DNA of 64,000 bases from Anaerotruncus sp. GTDB lineage: Bacteria; Bacillota; Clostridia; Oscillospirales; Acutalibacteraceae. Below, in pieces: positions 1 through 10,423 of this stretch. The stretch covers positions 1,153,501-1,217,500 of the forward strand of contig CP091724.1 of NCBI GenBank assembly GCA_022009795.1, written 5' to 3'. Position numbers and translations under genes: made by a program. Numbering within the stretch: position 1 is the stretch's first letter; every line of letters starts with the position of its first letter. The notes under the pieces are model-generated. The model was not told where the DNA came from and did no database searches. It saw nothing but the letters and a program-made list of their open reading frames with translations.

Positions 1-268
1 GATGCCACGGTTTTTTCCCAAAAAACAACGGGCTATATTATGATTGTTAAATCCAATGCAAACGATTCCGCTGATGTTAAAACCGCCGTTTCAAGCCTTG
101 ACAGTATCGGCGGCAACATTTTTGGGCTTTATCTTAAACGATGTTACATCCGGCAAAAAAACAAATATTATTCCTATTACAGAAAAATACGGCTATAAAT
201 ACAAATATTCATACGGCTACGGAGAAAAAAATAAACTCCGCACAAAAAAATCACACAAGGTTGCGCTA
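1..268 (+). CDS. C-terminal end of a capsule BY-kinase (CpsD/CapB/YwqD type)
   Basis: This is the 3' end of a bacterial tyrosine kinase that controls capsule chain length together with a Wzz-like membrane partner; the 5' part lies outside the window. The first frame reads as the last Walker-type region of the family (IVKSNAND, SSLDSIGGNI). A one-base excess in a T run near 120 moves the frame to GFILNDV and then a tail with many tyrosines (KYGYKYKYSYGYGEK). This Tyr cluster is the autophosphorylation tail typical of Firmicute BY-kinases. The exact stop is uncertain because a second A-run indel near 245 is likely; a TAA at about 266 fits the spacing to the next start. It heads the polysaccharide operon, as expected for this family. 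Confidence 0.75.
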
Positions 269-271
269 ATA

Positions 272-1750
272 ATGAAAAAAAAAAAGCTGTTCAGCTTACA
301 ATTGAATTTTTTTCGTTGATCTGATTTCTTTAATAATCGCAACGGGAACAAGCTATGCGATTTCGCTTGCGATCGATAAAATCCCCACTTTGGATTTTCA
401 CGAAAACTTAACTTATTTCGTGCTGCTGTTTGTTTCTTTTTGCCTTATATTCTTCGGATTTTCAAATTCCCTTGACTTAACAAAGAGAGACAGGAATTAA
501 AGAAACCGTTTCCGTTTTCAGAAACAGCTTTTTGATTTTTATGACTTTTGCCGTGCTTTTGGTGCTTGCAAAAAACGAAATGATTTTGAGCCGTTATCTG
601 TTTATGCTCTCCCTGATCTTTTTTTATAGGACTTTCCCTTTTTAAACAGATATATTTCAAAGCATGTAATGATGTTTCATTCCGGCAATTCAAAGCTTGT
701 GAGCCTGACAGGCGTTATAACGGTTTACAGCCGCGCCGAGGAATACACAAAAAGGCTTAATGAGGATTGGCTGCGCAAGGTTAAAGGCGTTGTGCTGATT
801 GACGCGCACAAAAGAAGCGGAAGCTATTATTGCAAAACAGGCCGTGATGAAAAAGAAAAAAGAGTTTCAAACATAGGCGGCATTCCCGTTGTGGCAAACC
901 TTACCGGAGTTATTGATTGGGTGCGCTGCGAATCGCTTGACGAAGTTTTTATAAATGTGCCCTACAGATACGAAAAATCGATTGACCGAATCGCCGAGGA
1001 AATAGAGAGCATGGGCGTTACCGTGCATATAAACCTTCCCGCATTGGAGCAATATATCGATAACAGTGAGTTCGACAATGTTGAGTTGACCGTGGCTGCG
1101 GGATACCCCACCGCCACCTTAACCGCGGCTCCACCGCTTTCGTTTTCAGAGGCGCTTTTAAAAAGAGCCGTGGATGTCATCGGCGGCCTTATCGGCAGCA
1201 TAATATCACTTCCGATAATTTTGATAACGGCAATTCCGCTTTTAATCGAATCCCCCGGCCCGCTGATTTTCAAGCAGCAGCGTGTGGGTAAAAACGGGCG
1301 TATTTTTTAACATTTACAAACTTCGTTCAATGTACACCGATGCAGAAAAGCGCAAGGCCGAATTGATGGCAAAGCAACAAGATGAATGGCTTTATGTTTA
1401 AAATGGATAACGACCCGCGAATCACAAAGGTGGGCAAATTCATAAGAAAAACAAGCATAGACGAATTGCCCCAATTTTGGAATGTGCTTAAAGGCGATAT
1501 GAGCCTGGTAGGCACCCGCCCGCCAACAATAGATGAATTTGATAAATACGAAAGCCACCATAAGCGCCGCCTTTCCATGCGCCCCGGAATAACCGGAATG
1601 TGGCAGGTGAGCGGCAGATCCGATATTCAAAATTTTGAAGAAGTTGTTCAGCTCGACTGTGAATACATAGATAATTGGTCACCCTTACTTGATATTAAAA
1701 TATTATTCAAAACGGTTTGGGTGGTGCTGAAAGGAAGCGGGGCCGAATAA
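272..1750 (+). CDS. Polyprenyl glycosylphosphotransferase (priming sugar transferase), frameshifted
   Basis: Starts capsule or exopolysaccharide assembly by moving a sugar-1-phosphate onto undecaprenyl phosphate at the inner membrane face. The N-terminal part (272-660) encodes several hydrophobic membrane segments. The middle is a nucleotide-binding-like domain (GVVLIDAHK, GIPVVANLTGVIDW). The C-terminal bacterial sugar transferase domain has the expected LLKRAVDVIGG helix, SPGPLIFKQQRVGKNG, NIYKLRSM, SIDELPQFWNVLKGDMS, LVGTRPPT and RPGITGMWQVSGR motifs. About 490 residues when joined, which is normal for the family. Frame breaks at about 310, 498, 630, 1305 and 1378 sit mostly in homopolymers, so I read them as sequence errors rather than a dead gene. 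It directly follows the BY-kinase. Confidence 0.88.
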
Positions 1751-1826
1751 ACACCCCGTTTTTCTTTTATTTTAAGATAAAAACGAAAAATATAATTTCG
1801 GCACATTTTACTGCCCGGAGAAGATA

Positions 1827-2959
1827 ATGAAAAATTGCAATGATAGGCCACAAAAAGAATACCGTCGCGCGAGGGCGGCGTTGAAATTGTTGTTGAGCAG
1901 CTTTCAAAAAGGCTTGTTGAGCTCGGAAACGATGTTACCGCCTACAATCGCAGCGGCGGCCATGTTTCGGGCAGCGAATTTTTCGCATGAAGCACTTAAT
2001 GAATTTTGCGGAATTAAAAATCAAAACGGTTAAAAACTCCGCAAAGCAAGGCACTGAATGCGTTTGTTTACAGCTTTTTTTGCAACGGTGAAAGCGCTTT
2101 TTCGGAAGATATGATGTTATTCATTATCACGCCGAAGGTCCGGCTGCGATGTGCTTTATTCCGAAGCTTTTTAAAATCAGCACCGTGGTTACTATTCACG
2201 GGCTGGATTGGCAACGCTCCAAGTGGGGCGGCTTTGCCGCAAAATATCTTAAATTCGGCGAAAAGGTTGCCGCAAAGCATGCAGATGAAATTATAGTTTT
2301 ATCCCACGCCGTGCAGGAATATTTCAGAAACACCTATGGCAGAGAAACCGTTTATATACCAAACGGGATTGAGCCTCCTGAGCCCGTAGGTTCTGCCGTT
2401 ATTGAAGAAAAATACGGAATTGAAAAGAACAAATATATCCTTTATCTCGGAAGAATAGTGCCCGAAAAAGGGATTCACTATTTAATGGATGCTTACGCAG
2501 AAATAAAGTGCGATATGCCGCTTGTTATTGCGGGAGGCTCCAGCCATTCGCAGGAATATTTTAATTCTTTTAAAGGCAAAGGCCAACGGAAAAAAAATAT
2601 TATTTTTTTACTGATTTTTGTTGAGGGCGAAGCACTTCAATCACTTTATTCCAACGCATATATCTATGTGCTGCCCAGCGATTTGGAGGGCATGCCCATC
2701 AGCTTACTTGAGGCAATGAGCTATTCAAACTGCTGCCTCACATCAGATATTCCCGAATGCACCGAGGTTTGCGGCGAAAATGCGGTTTATTTCAAAAAAA
2801 GGCGATATTCAAAGCCTTAAAGAAAAAGCTTGAAGAGCTGATAAGCAACCCGCAAACAGTGCAAAAAAATACAAATCCGAGGCCTCGCAATACATACTTT
2901 CTCGCTACAATTGGAACAATGTGACGCAGAAAACCCTTGCTCTTTATAAAGGTGAATAA
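1827..2959 (+). CDS. Glycosyltransferase family 4 (rhamnosyltransferase-like), frameshifted
   Basis: Adds a sugar to the growing lipid-linked repeat unit in the cytoplasm. Joined pieces give an N-terminal acceptor domain starting with a glycine-rich loop (REGGVEIVVEQLSKRLVELG, then VTAYNR) and a C-terminal GT-B donor domain with YLGRIVPEKGIHYL, a GFVEG-like turn, LPSDLEGMPISLLEAMS and the nucleotide-sugar EAM motif. The opening resembles DUF1972/rhamnosyltransferase proteins, but the sugar cannot be read from sequence. Several one-base breaks lie in A/T runs (near 1845-2000, 2100, 2600, 2800 and 2865). The stop overlaps the next start (TAAATG), indicating translational coupling. Confidence 0.8.
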
Positions 2960-4101
2960 ATGAAAAATTTTTGATTATAAGAACCTTTCCCGGATATATG
3001 AATGTGAGGAAAAAAACACCTATAACATTCAGGAAATCGGGCTTGCAAAAGCGCTTATCCGAAAAGGGCATATTTGCGATATAGTGTTTTGGACGGATAA
3101 ATCCCCCGAAACCGTATCATATAAATTCGACGGCGATAAAGAGCTTAAAATATTTTATCTGAACGGAAAAAACATTTTAAACAACGCTATATATAAAGAC
3201 CTTGATGAACTGATTGCTCAATACGATATTATTCAGCCGGCAGAGCACAATCAAATTTACTCTGCGATTTTGGCAAAAAAATATCCGCAAAAAACAATCG
3301 TTTACCACGGCCCCTATTATTGCGATTTCAATAAAAGATACAATCTGCTGTGCCGCGCAACGGATCTTTTCACACTTCCGATTTACAAAAAGCACAACAC
3401 ACCGTTTATCGCAAAAAGCCGCCTTGCAAAGGAGTTTCTTAAATCGAAAGGAATCAATCCCGCACGCATTTCTGTTTGCGGAGTAGGAATAGACGCGGAT
3501 GCATTTTTAAAATCCGATTTTTCCGAAATTCCGCCCGAAATATCAAAAATTTCAAGCATTGAGTGCGGCTTAAAACTGCTTTATATCGGCAAAATCGAGC
3601 CAAGGCGCAATTGCCTGTTTTTAATTGATGTTTTAAACAAGCTTCGCGAAAAAAAGGCGTTGATGCAAAGCTTATAATAGTGGGCAGCGGCAAAGATGAT
3701 TACCTTGCAAAATTCGACGCTCATATAAACGAATTAAAGCTCGGCGATTATATTTACAAAATCAATGCGGCGGAGCAAAAATATCTTTCGTATATATACC
3801 AAAACACTGATGTTTTTCTGCTGCCAACAATTTATGAAATCTTCGGCATGGTGCTGCTGGAGGCAATGTATTTCGGCAAGCCCGTGATAACAACGCAAAA
3901 CGGTGGCTCGGATATGCTGATTCAAAACGGCAAAACGGGAATTACAGAGCCGGAATTCAACGCCGAAAAAAATGGGCAGAGGATATAATTTCGGCCTCAA
4001 AAAACAAGGAGCTCGGCAAAAATGCTGCCGAACATATTAAAAGCAATTGCACATGGGAGCTTCTTGCCGATAAATTCATAAAGGCATACAAAAACATATA
4101 G
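2960..4101 (+). CDS. Glycosyltransferase family 4, frameshifted
   Basis: Second GT-B glycosyltransferase of the cluster. After correcting breaks near 2970, 3010, 3660 and 3970 it begins with an LIIRTFPGYMNV-like strand, continues through NIQEIGLAKALIRKGH and QYDIIQPAEHNQIYS, and ends with a donor domain containing LLYIGKIEPRRN, LIIVGSGKDDYL, YIYQNTDVFLLPTIYEIFG, LLEAMYFGKPVI and the loop TTQNGGSDMLIQNGKTG. The GGS/E-type donor motif and length of about 380 residues fit GT4. Donor and acceptor are unknown. It starts directly on the preceding stop codon. Confidence 0.82.
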
Positions 4102-4161
4102 CAGTGCCGCATGCCGGCAGCACGGCATAGGGTTTTCGGCAATCGCCGGAAAGGTGGAAAA

Positions 4162-5194
4162 ATGAACGAAAGCAAAAGAATTGTTTGGATAGACAATGAT
4201 AAAGTTATTGCAATGATACTTGTGGTGCTGTGCCATTTTTCGCAAAGCATGGCGGAATCGGCACTTATAAGTAAAAGCTCAGCGCTGGTTTTTGTAAACG
4301 AATTTTGCTACCTTTTTCATATTCAACTCTTTTTCATATGCAGCGGCTGGCTTTTTCAAAAATACACAAGCTATACTTCGCTCGGCGATTATGCGAAAAA
4401 CATATCAAAAAAGCTGATTGCACTCGGTGTTCCATATCTTTTCTTTGTGCTGCTGAGTCATTTGTTTAAAACATTGTTTTTCCTCGTATGTAAACAATCA
4501 ATCGGGCAGTCTGTTAAAAAGAACTTTTTCGTTTCACCGATGCCGCCCTATTGGTTTTTTTATATGTTTTATTTTTGATATTCTTAATCACACCTGCCGT
4601 TAAAACGAAAACGCAAAGCTGCGTTTTGCTCGGCGTTTCGGTTGCCGCCTGCGTTGCAATCAATATTTTTGAACGGCCGATTTGATATTATTTATGCCGT
4701 TGAGCACACGCTCACATATTGGATTTGGTTTGCTTTCGGCGCATTTATCGCAAAAGCAGAGCCTAAAAAAAGCTGAGCAGCCCCTATTCGATTATATTAT
4801 TTGCGGCGGCTTTTGCAGCCGAGATTTTCAATTTCAAATACCTTAACGGTGATAATTTCCTTGTTAATCTTGCAATAAGCCTTTTGGCATGCTGCGGAAT
4901 ACTCGGCTTTATGAGTTGGGTTTATCGTGCAAACAAGCAAACCCCCGATCATGAGATTTTTTTGCAAAAATACACAATGCCGATTTTTTTCTTATGCACA
5001 CAATTTTTTTGCGGCGGGAATAAGAAGTGTACTTTTTCAAATTTGGAATAACAAATTCAATCATTCACATTCTATTCGGCTTAATTATAACATTCATCGG
5101 CCCCGTAATCGCTGCGGTTATTATGGAAAAAAACTCACCTTGATTTTTCTTCTTTATCCGCTTAAATATATCAAAATTCCAAAAAAAGAAGTAA
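4162..5194 (+). CDS. Acyltransferase family 3 membrane protein, frameshifted
   Basis: Integral membrane O-acyltransferase (PF01757-like) that probably acetylates the polysaccharide. The N terminus has the family signature RIVWIDNDKVIAMILVV followed by a catalytic-type histidine in LCHFSQS, then about ten hydrophobic helices (for example LFHIQLFFICSGWLF, YWIWFAFGAFIAKAE, ILFGLIITFIGPVIAAVIM). Preceded by a good site (AAGGTGG, 4 nt before ATG). Frame breaks occur at about 4577, 4670, 4770, 5000 and 5130. The corrected C terminus probably runs to a TAA at 5192, just before the next ATG at 5200. A second family member lies at 13.8 kb. Confidence 0.78.
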
Positions 5195-5199
5195 GCAAT

Positions 5200-6415
5200 A
5201 TGAAAATTCTTATGGTAAATAAATTTCTCAGCCCCGTAGGCGGAGCGGAAACATATATGATAACGCTTGGCAAAGCGCTTGAAAAGCGAGGGCACGAGGT
5301 GCAGTTTTTTTCGGAATGGACAGTGCCGACCGCCAAGTGGGCAACAAAGCGGAAATTTACACCGATAATATCGACTTCAGAAATGCCTCGGCACTTAAAA
5401 AAATCGAATATTCGCTGAAATCGATTTATTCAAAAGAGGCAAGGCGCAAAATCGGCGCGGTGCTTGATGATTTTAAGCCCGATATAGTGCATTTAAACAA
5501 TATCAACTTTCAGCTTACCCCCGCGATTATATATGAGATTAAAAAGCGCGGCATACCGGCGGTGCAAACCCTGCACGATGTGCAACTTGCCTGCCCCTGC
5601 CACAGATTTTACATAGAACACGAAAAAAGAATTTGCATGCTGTGCCAAAACGGCAATTATTTAAATTGCATAAAGCACAAATGCGTGCATAACTCCTTTG
5701 CCAAGAGCATTCCTGCAGCAATAGAATCCTATTATTATCATTCAAGGAGCACTTATTCGCTCATAGATAAATTCATCTGCCCGAGCCGCTTTATGGCAAA
5801 CACCGCTCACAAAGCGGGTATAGACGAAAACAAAACAATCGTTTTGCACAATTTTTCGGATAAAAAAGCTTCTGCCTCAAAGCGAAGCAGCACGGTAGAG
5901 CCTTATGCGCTTTATTTAGGCAGGCTCAGCGTTGAAAAAAAGGAATAGGAACCTTGGTGCAGGCGGCAAAGGAACTGCCGGGCATTAAATTTGTTTTTGC
6001 CGGCACGGGGCCGCTTGAGGATTTGTGCAAAAATATTCCAAACATTGAATATGCGGGCTTTAAAAGCGGCAAAGAGCTTTCTGATTTAATCGAAAACGCC
6101 GAATTTTCGATTTGCCCGAGCGAATGCCACGAAAACTGCCCGATGACGGTTGCAGAATCCGTTTCGCTCGGCACACCCGTTATCGGCTCCGATTTGGGCG
6201 GAATACCCGAGCTTATCAAAAACGGCAAAACGGGCATTGTGTTTGAAGCGGGAAACAAAGAAGCGCTTAAAGCGGCAATCCAAACTCTTTATTCGGATAA
6301 AGAGCTTTCATCCGAAATGGCGCAAAACTGCCGCAGCGAAAGTTTTAACGACATAGAAAAATACACGGAAAGGCTTTCGGAAATTTATTCCGATTTGATT
6401 TCAAAAAATGGTTAA
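5200..6415 (+). CDS. Glycosyltransferase family 4, frameshifted
   Basis: Third GT-B transferase. It opens with the classical glycine-rich acceptor loop NKFLSPVGGAETYMITLGKAL, has HLNNINFQLTPAIIYEIKKRG and TLHDVQLACP, and a donor domain with ALYLGRLSVEKGIGTL, FVFAGTGPLED, CPSECHENCPMTVAESVSLG, the GGIPELIKNGKTG loop and FEAGN. A cysteine-rich insert (CMLCQNGNYLNCIKHKCVH) is common in GT4 enzymes of this subgroup. Breaks at about 5318 and 5938 fall in T and A runs. The final codons overlap the next start by 8 nt. Sugar specificity is unknown. Confidence 0.85.
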
Positions 6416-7104
6416 GCTTGTTTCTTTTATAATCAGCAAAATCAAGCACCGCGAATATAAGGTGGATGAAAACATAACCTCCGCCGATCTTTGCGGCATT
6501 TTGGCGGGGCGCCTCGCAATGCTTATACGCGGTGCCTTCAAAAAAATCGGCTTCAAAAAGGCCGGCAAAATGATGTTTATAGGCAAAAGGGTTTCCATAA
6601 AATCCAAAGGGCACATCAAATGCGGCAGCGGAGTTACGATAAACGACGATTGCAGCATAAACGCGCTTTGCCGCGGAGGTGTTGAAATAGGAAACAATTT
6701 TTTTCGCTCGGAAGAGGCAGCGTTATCGAATGCACGGGCGTTATACGCGAGCTTGGCGAATCGCTTAAAATCGGCAACGATGTTGGCATCTCACCGGGTG
6801 CGTTTATTTCCGTAAGGGGCAAGATTTCTATCGGAGATTCAACGATATTCGGCCCGGGAGTTAAACTTTTTTCCGAAAACCATATTTTTGAAAGCACCGA
6901 AACCCCGATATATCTTCAGGGGGCAAGCCGCAAGGGCATTTCAATCGGCGAGGATTGCTGGATAGGCGCAAACGCCGTTATTTTAGACGGAGTTACCATA
7001 GGCAAGGGCTGCGTTATTGCGGCTGGCGCGGTGGTAAACTGCGATATTCCCGATTATTCGGTTGCGGGCGGCGTGCCGGCAAAAATCATTAAAAGCAGAA
7101 AATA
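6408..7104 (+). CDS. Hexapeptide-repeat (left-handed beta-helix) acetyltransferase, frameshifted
   Basis: Probably O- or N-acetylates a sugar of the repeat unit. An N-terminal helix of about 60 residues is followed by hexapeptide turns (GVTINDDCSINA, GVEIGNNF, SLKIGNDVGISPGAFI, KISIGDSTIFGPGVKL). A catalytic-type histidine occurs in FSENHIFE, and the closing coils read ISIGEDCWIGANAVILDGVTIG and GCVIAAGAVV, then DIPDYSVAGGVPAKIIK. This order is standard for WbbJ/Maa-type enzymes. One break in a T run at about 6702 splits the gene. It overlaps the preceding glycosyltransferase by 8 nt. Confidence 0.83.
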
Positions 7105-7171
7105 AACGACCGGCCGACGGCATTCGGCAAGCCGTTAAATATAACAAAAAATTTAAACAGAGTTGATTAAA

Positions 7172-8341
7172 ATGGCAAAAAAATTAAACGGAACAGTTAT
7201 AGTTACATACCGCTGCAATGCGCGCTGCACAATGTGCAACAGATACAAAGCGCCCTCAAAACCTGAGGAGGAAATCAGCATTGAAACGATAAAGAAGCTG
7301 CCGCAGATGTATTTTACAAACATAACCGGCGGCGAGCCCTTTATAAGAAGCGATTTAAAGGATATCGTGCGCGAGCTTTACAAAAAAAGCGACAGAATCG
7401 TTATCTCCACAAACGGCTTTTTTACGGACAGAATTATCGATTTATGCAAGGAATTTCCGAATGTTGGCATCAGAATATCCATTGAGGGGCTTGAGGACAC
7501 AAATAACGCCATCCGCGGCCTCGAAAACGGATTTAACAGAGGCTATACCACGCTGAAGAAGCTTGTGGAAATGAATCACCCGGATGTTGGCTTCGGAATG
7601 ACGGTGCAGGATGCCAATGCAAAGGATTTGGTGCCGCTTTATGAGCTTTCAAACGAAATGAATATGGAATTTGCCACGGCATCGCTGCATAATTCATTTT
7701 ATTTTGTTGAGGCTAAAAACATTATTAAAGACAGGCCCATGGTGGCACAGAATTTTGAAAACCTTATCAATGAGCTTCTTAAAAGCAACAGCCCGAAAAA
7801 ATGGTTTCGAGCATATTTTAACCACGGACTTATAAACTACATATACGGCCAAAAGCGCCTGCTGCCCTGCGACATGGCATTTGACACCTTTTTCATAGAC
7901 CCCTACGGCGATGTTATGCCCTGCAACGGCACAAAGGAAAAAGAGGTTATGGGCAATCTTAACGAGCAAAGCTGGGACGAGCTTTGGGCAAGCGAGCAAG
8001 CGGATAAAGTGCGTGCAAAAGTGCGCGGGTGCAACAGAAATTGCTGGATGATAGGCTCTGTTTCCCCCGCCATGCACAAATATATTTGGGTGCCCGCGGC
8101 ATGGGTTATAAAGCACAAATTTCTAAGATTTTTCAAGGATAAAAAATACAGCATGTACGAGCTGCCTATTGTGCGCGATTATCGCGCCGGAAAAGTGACA
8201 AAGCAGGAGCTTGACTCCCTTTCCACCTGTGATATGAACGCCGTTATAAACGACGGCTTATCTGCGAAATCACGCGAGCAGCTTAAAAACAAAACAGGCG
8301 AAGAAATAGTTGATGAGGATATCAGGCGGCAATTGCAATAA
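7172..8341 (+). CDS. Radical SAM/SPASM-type protein in the polysaccharide cluster
   Basis: Intact 389-residue protein. The radical SAM cluster motif CNARCTMC (CxxxCxxC) is near residue 14, followed by the NITGGEPFIRSDL SAM-binding motif and VISTNGF. The C-terminal part has a SPASM-like set: LPCDMAFDTFFIDPYGDVMPCNG, then VRGCNRNCWM. Such proteins modify peptides or act on small molecules; several uncharacterised ones lie in surface polysaccharide clusters, but the substrate here is unknown. A TTG start at 7163 is possible. I chose the ATG giving MAKKLNGTV because the family begins close to the first beta strand. It is one of the few genes in this cluster without a frame break. Confidence 0.82.
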   Translation: MAKKLNGTVIVTYRCNARCTMCNRYKAPSKPEEEISIETIKKLPQMYFTNITGGEPFIRSDLKDIVRELYKKSDRIVISTNGFFTDRIIDLCKEFPNVGIRISIEGLEDTNNAIRGLENGFNRGYTTLKKLVEMNHPDVGFGMTVQDANAKDLVPLYELSNEMNMEFATASLHNSFYFVEAKNIIKDRPMVAQNFENLINELLKSNSPKKWFRAYFNHGLINYIYGQKRLLPCDMAFDTFFIDPYGDVMPCNGTKEKEVMGNLNEQSWDELWASEQADKVRAKVRGCNRNCWMIGSVSPAMHKYIWVPAAWVIKHKFLRFFKDKKYSMYELPIVRDYRAGKVTKQELDSLSTCDMNAVINDGLSAKSREQLKNKTGEEIVDEDIRRQLQ

Positions 8342-8413
8342 TCACCGCCCAACCAAAGCGAACAATATGTTTTTTTGCCGCTTATCATCACTTTTTTTCG
8401 GAGAACACATTTT

Positions 8414-9829
8414 ATGATAAAAAAATTAAAATCTAACGATCTTTTGGGCCTTGCTGCTTTTTCTTTGCTTTTTTTGCTTGGCAAATTCTTGCCGGCTCGG
8501 CTCTTAAATATATACTTCTTGCCGCGCTTATCGGGCTTTGCATTCTCTATTGCGCATATAAAAAAAGTAATTTCCTTTCGGTTTGGTTTTTTGCGCTTGT
8601 GTTTCAAAAGGCGATACAAAGGGTTATTTCCTCCGGAATACTTTTTCAAGCCGTTACTTATCTTGATGAGGTTACGGAAATTGTTGCCATTATAATAATC
8701 ATCAGAGCACTTGCAAAAAAGCAACTGAAGCTTTCAAAATATGAGGTTGCAATCGGCGTTGCCTTTTCCGTTTATTTTGCGTTTTGCACGGTTTCAACAA
8801 TCGTTTATTCCTATATGGGCATATTTCTTTCCGTGCTTGATGCCTTTGTGTGCGCAAAATTCATGGTGTTTTACTTTGCCGGCAAATCGCTTATCGCCTC
8901 AAAAGCCCTAACGCTGAAAAAAACATACGATATTCTTAATGTGCCCTGCAAGCAGGCAAGCGTTATCCTGCTGCTTTTGGCACTGCACGATCTTATATTC
9001 CCCGCATTTTTCGCAAAATACGATTTCAGATTTTTTACTCAATCGCTTATGTTGGGATTTCAGCACCCCGCATACCTTGCCATTGTGTGCCTTACAATTA
9101 TTTGCGTGCTTGCGCTGAATATGAGATACGATCAAAACAACCTTAAATATATATTTATGATGACGGCGGTAACGATTCTCACCTTCCGTTCAAAGGAAAT
9201 GGCGGCCGTGCTGATTATTTTGCTGCTTTATCTTTTGTTTGTTAAATACAAATTCCAGGGCAATGCTTTGGTTTTGGCACCCGTTGCAGGCCTTGCGGTT
9301 TATTTTTCATCAGATCAGTTTGATAAATACTTCACGGTTCACGATTACGCTCCGATGAGGCTTAAGCTTATTCAGGACGGCGTTAAAATAGCAAATCAGC
9401 ATTTTCCGTTCGGCTCGGGCTTTGCAACTTTCGGCACAACCGTTTCATACGAATACAATTCGCCGTTTTATCAAAGCCTCGGCTACTATTCAAAGCTGTA
9501 TATAGACCAGCAGGTTGTGGCAGACGCCTTTTTGGCACGGCATTTTTCGCCGAAAGCGGCTGGCTCGGCTCGGCGGCATTTATTATTGCCGTGCTGCTGA
9601 TGACCTTTGATTCGATATCAAAAAGCAAAAAAATCACCCCTATGCCGGCTGGTGCATGCTTTCGGTTATGCTTTATTCATTTATAGCTTCAATCGCCTCA
9701 ACCTCGTTTTTTAACCCGGCAATCGCGATTATGTTTATAATTTACGGCATCGCATCCGAGGATACGGACGAATCGTTTATTTTGAACGACACAAGGCGCC
9801 AAATGCGCTCAATCAAATTTAAGTTTTAA
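8414..9829 (+). CDS. O-antigen/capsule polymerase (Wzy-like), frameshifted
   Basis: Polytopic membrane protein that probably polymerises lipid-linked repeat units outside the membrane. Joined pieces give about 470 residues with ten or more hydrophobic helices (ILLAALIGLCILYCAYK, YEVAIGVAFSVYFAFCTVS, AYLAIVCLTIICVLALNMR, EMAAVLIILLLYLLFV). A large outer loop contains PMRLKLIQDGVKIANQHFPFGSGFATFG, which matches the conserved arginine/GxGxGTFG region of Wzy/WaaL proteins. The tail is charged and cytoplasmic. Breaks at about 8490, 8600, 9530 and 9640. Wzy proteins are poorly conserved, so the call rests on topology, this loop and gene position. Confidence 0.72.
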
Positions 9830-9841
9830 GGACCGCTTATA

Positions 9842-10423
9842 ATGACTTTGCACCAATACATAGATAAAACAAGGCGAGCAATAAGGCAATTTAAAATTCT
9901 TACCATAAGGGACGGTTGGAAAAAAGCCGCATATTTAAAAAAGCACCATATTTTTTACCATATCGGCGACAGAGTGTTTTACACCTCCAACCTGCTGCCG
10001 GCAGAGCCTTTTTTGGTGTGCCTGCACAACAATATAGTGATTTCCGCCGGGGTGCGCCTTATAACGCACGATGTGGGCAACACAATTTTTAACGGCGAAG
10101 AACACACCGATAAATACCTTTGCAAATTCGGAAAAATCGAAATCCATGATAATGTTTATGTGGGTGCAAACGCAATTATAAATTACGGAGTTACAATAGG
10201 CGAAAACTGCATTGTGGCCGCCGGCGCGGTGGTAACAAAAGATGTGCCGCCCGGCAGCGTTGTTGCGGGCGTGCCTGCAAGGATTATCGGCAGCTACGAC
10301 GATGTTAAAAGACGCCGCCTTGAATACAGCGAAAGCTTTGATTACAGCGGCGGCGGAAGATGGGTTGAGGATTTAATGAAAATCAAGCCTGTTAAATTTG
10401 ATATAGACGAGGAAAAGCGATGA
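9842..10423 (+). CDS. Hexapeptide-repeat acetyltransferase
   Basis: Intact 193-residue acetyltransferase of the left-handed beta-helix type. An N-terminal helix is followed by HNNIVISAGVRLITHDVG (the histidine is in the catalytic position for this family), FGKIEIHDNVYVGANAIINYGVTIG, ENCIVAAGAVVTKDVPPGSVVAGVPARIIG, and a short C-terminal extension. Likely adds an acetyl group from acetyl-CoA to a sugar of the repeat unit. The stop overlaps the flippase start by 4 nt (ATGA), so the two are translationally coupled. Confidence 0.88.
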   Translation: MTLHQYIDKTRRAIRQFKILTIRDGWKKAAYLKKHHIFYHIGDRVFYTSNLLPAEPFLVCLHNNIVISAGVRLITHDVGNTIFNGEEHTDKYLCKFGKIEIHDNVYVGANAIINYGVTIGENCIVAAGAVVTKDVPPGSVVAGVPARIIGSYDDVKRRRLEYSESFDYSGGGRWVEDLMKIKPVKFDIDEEKR

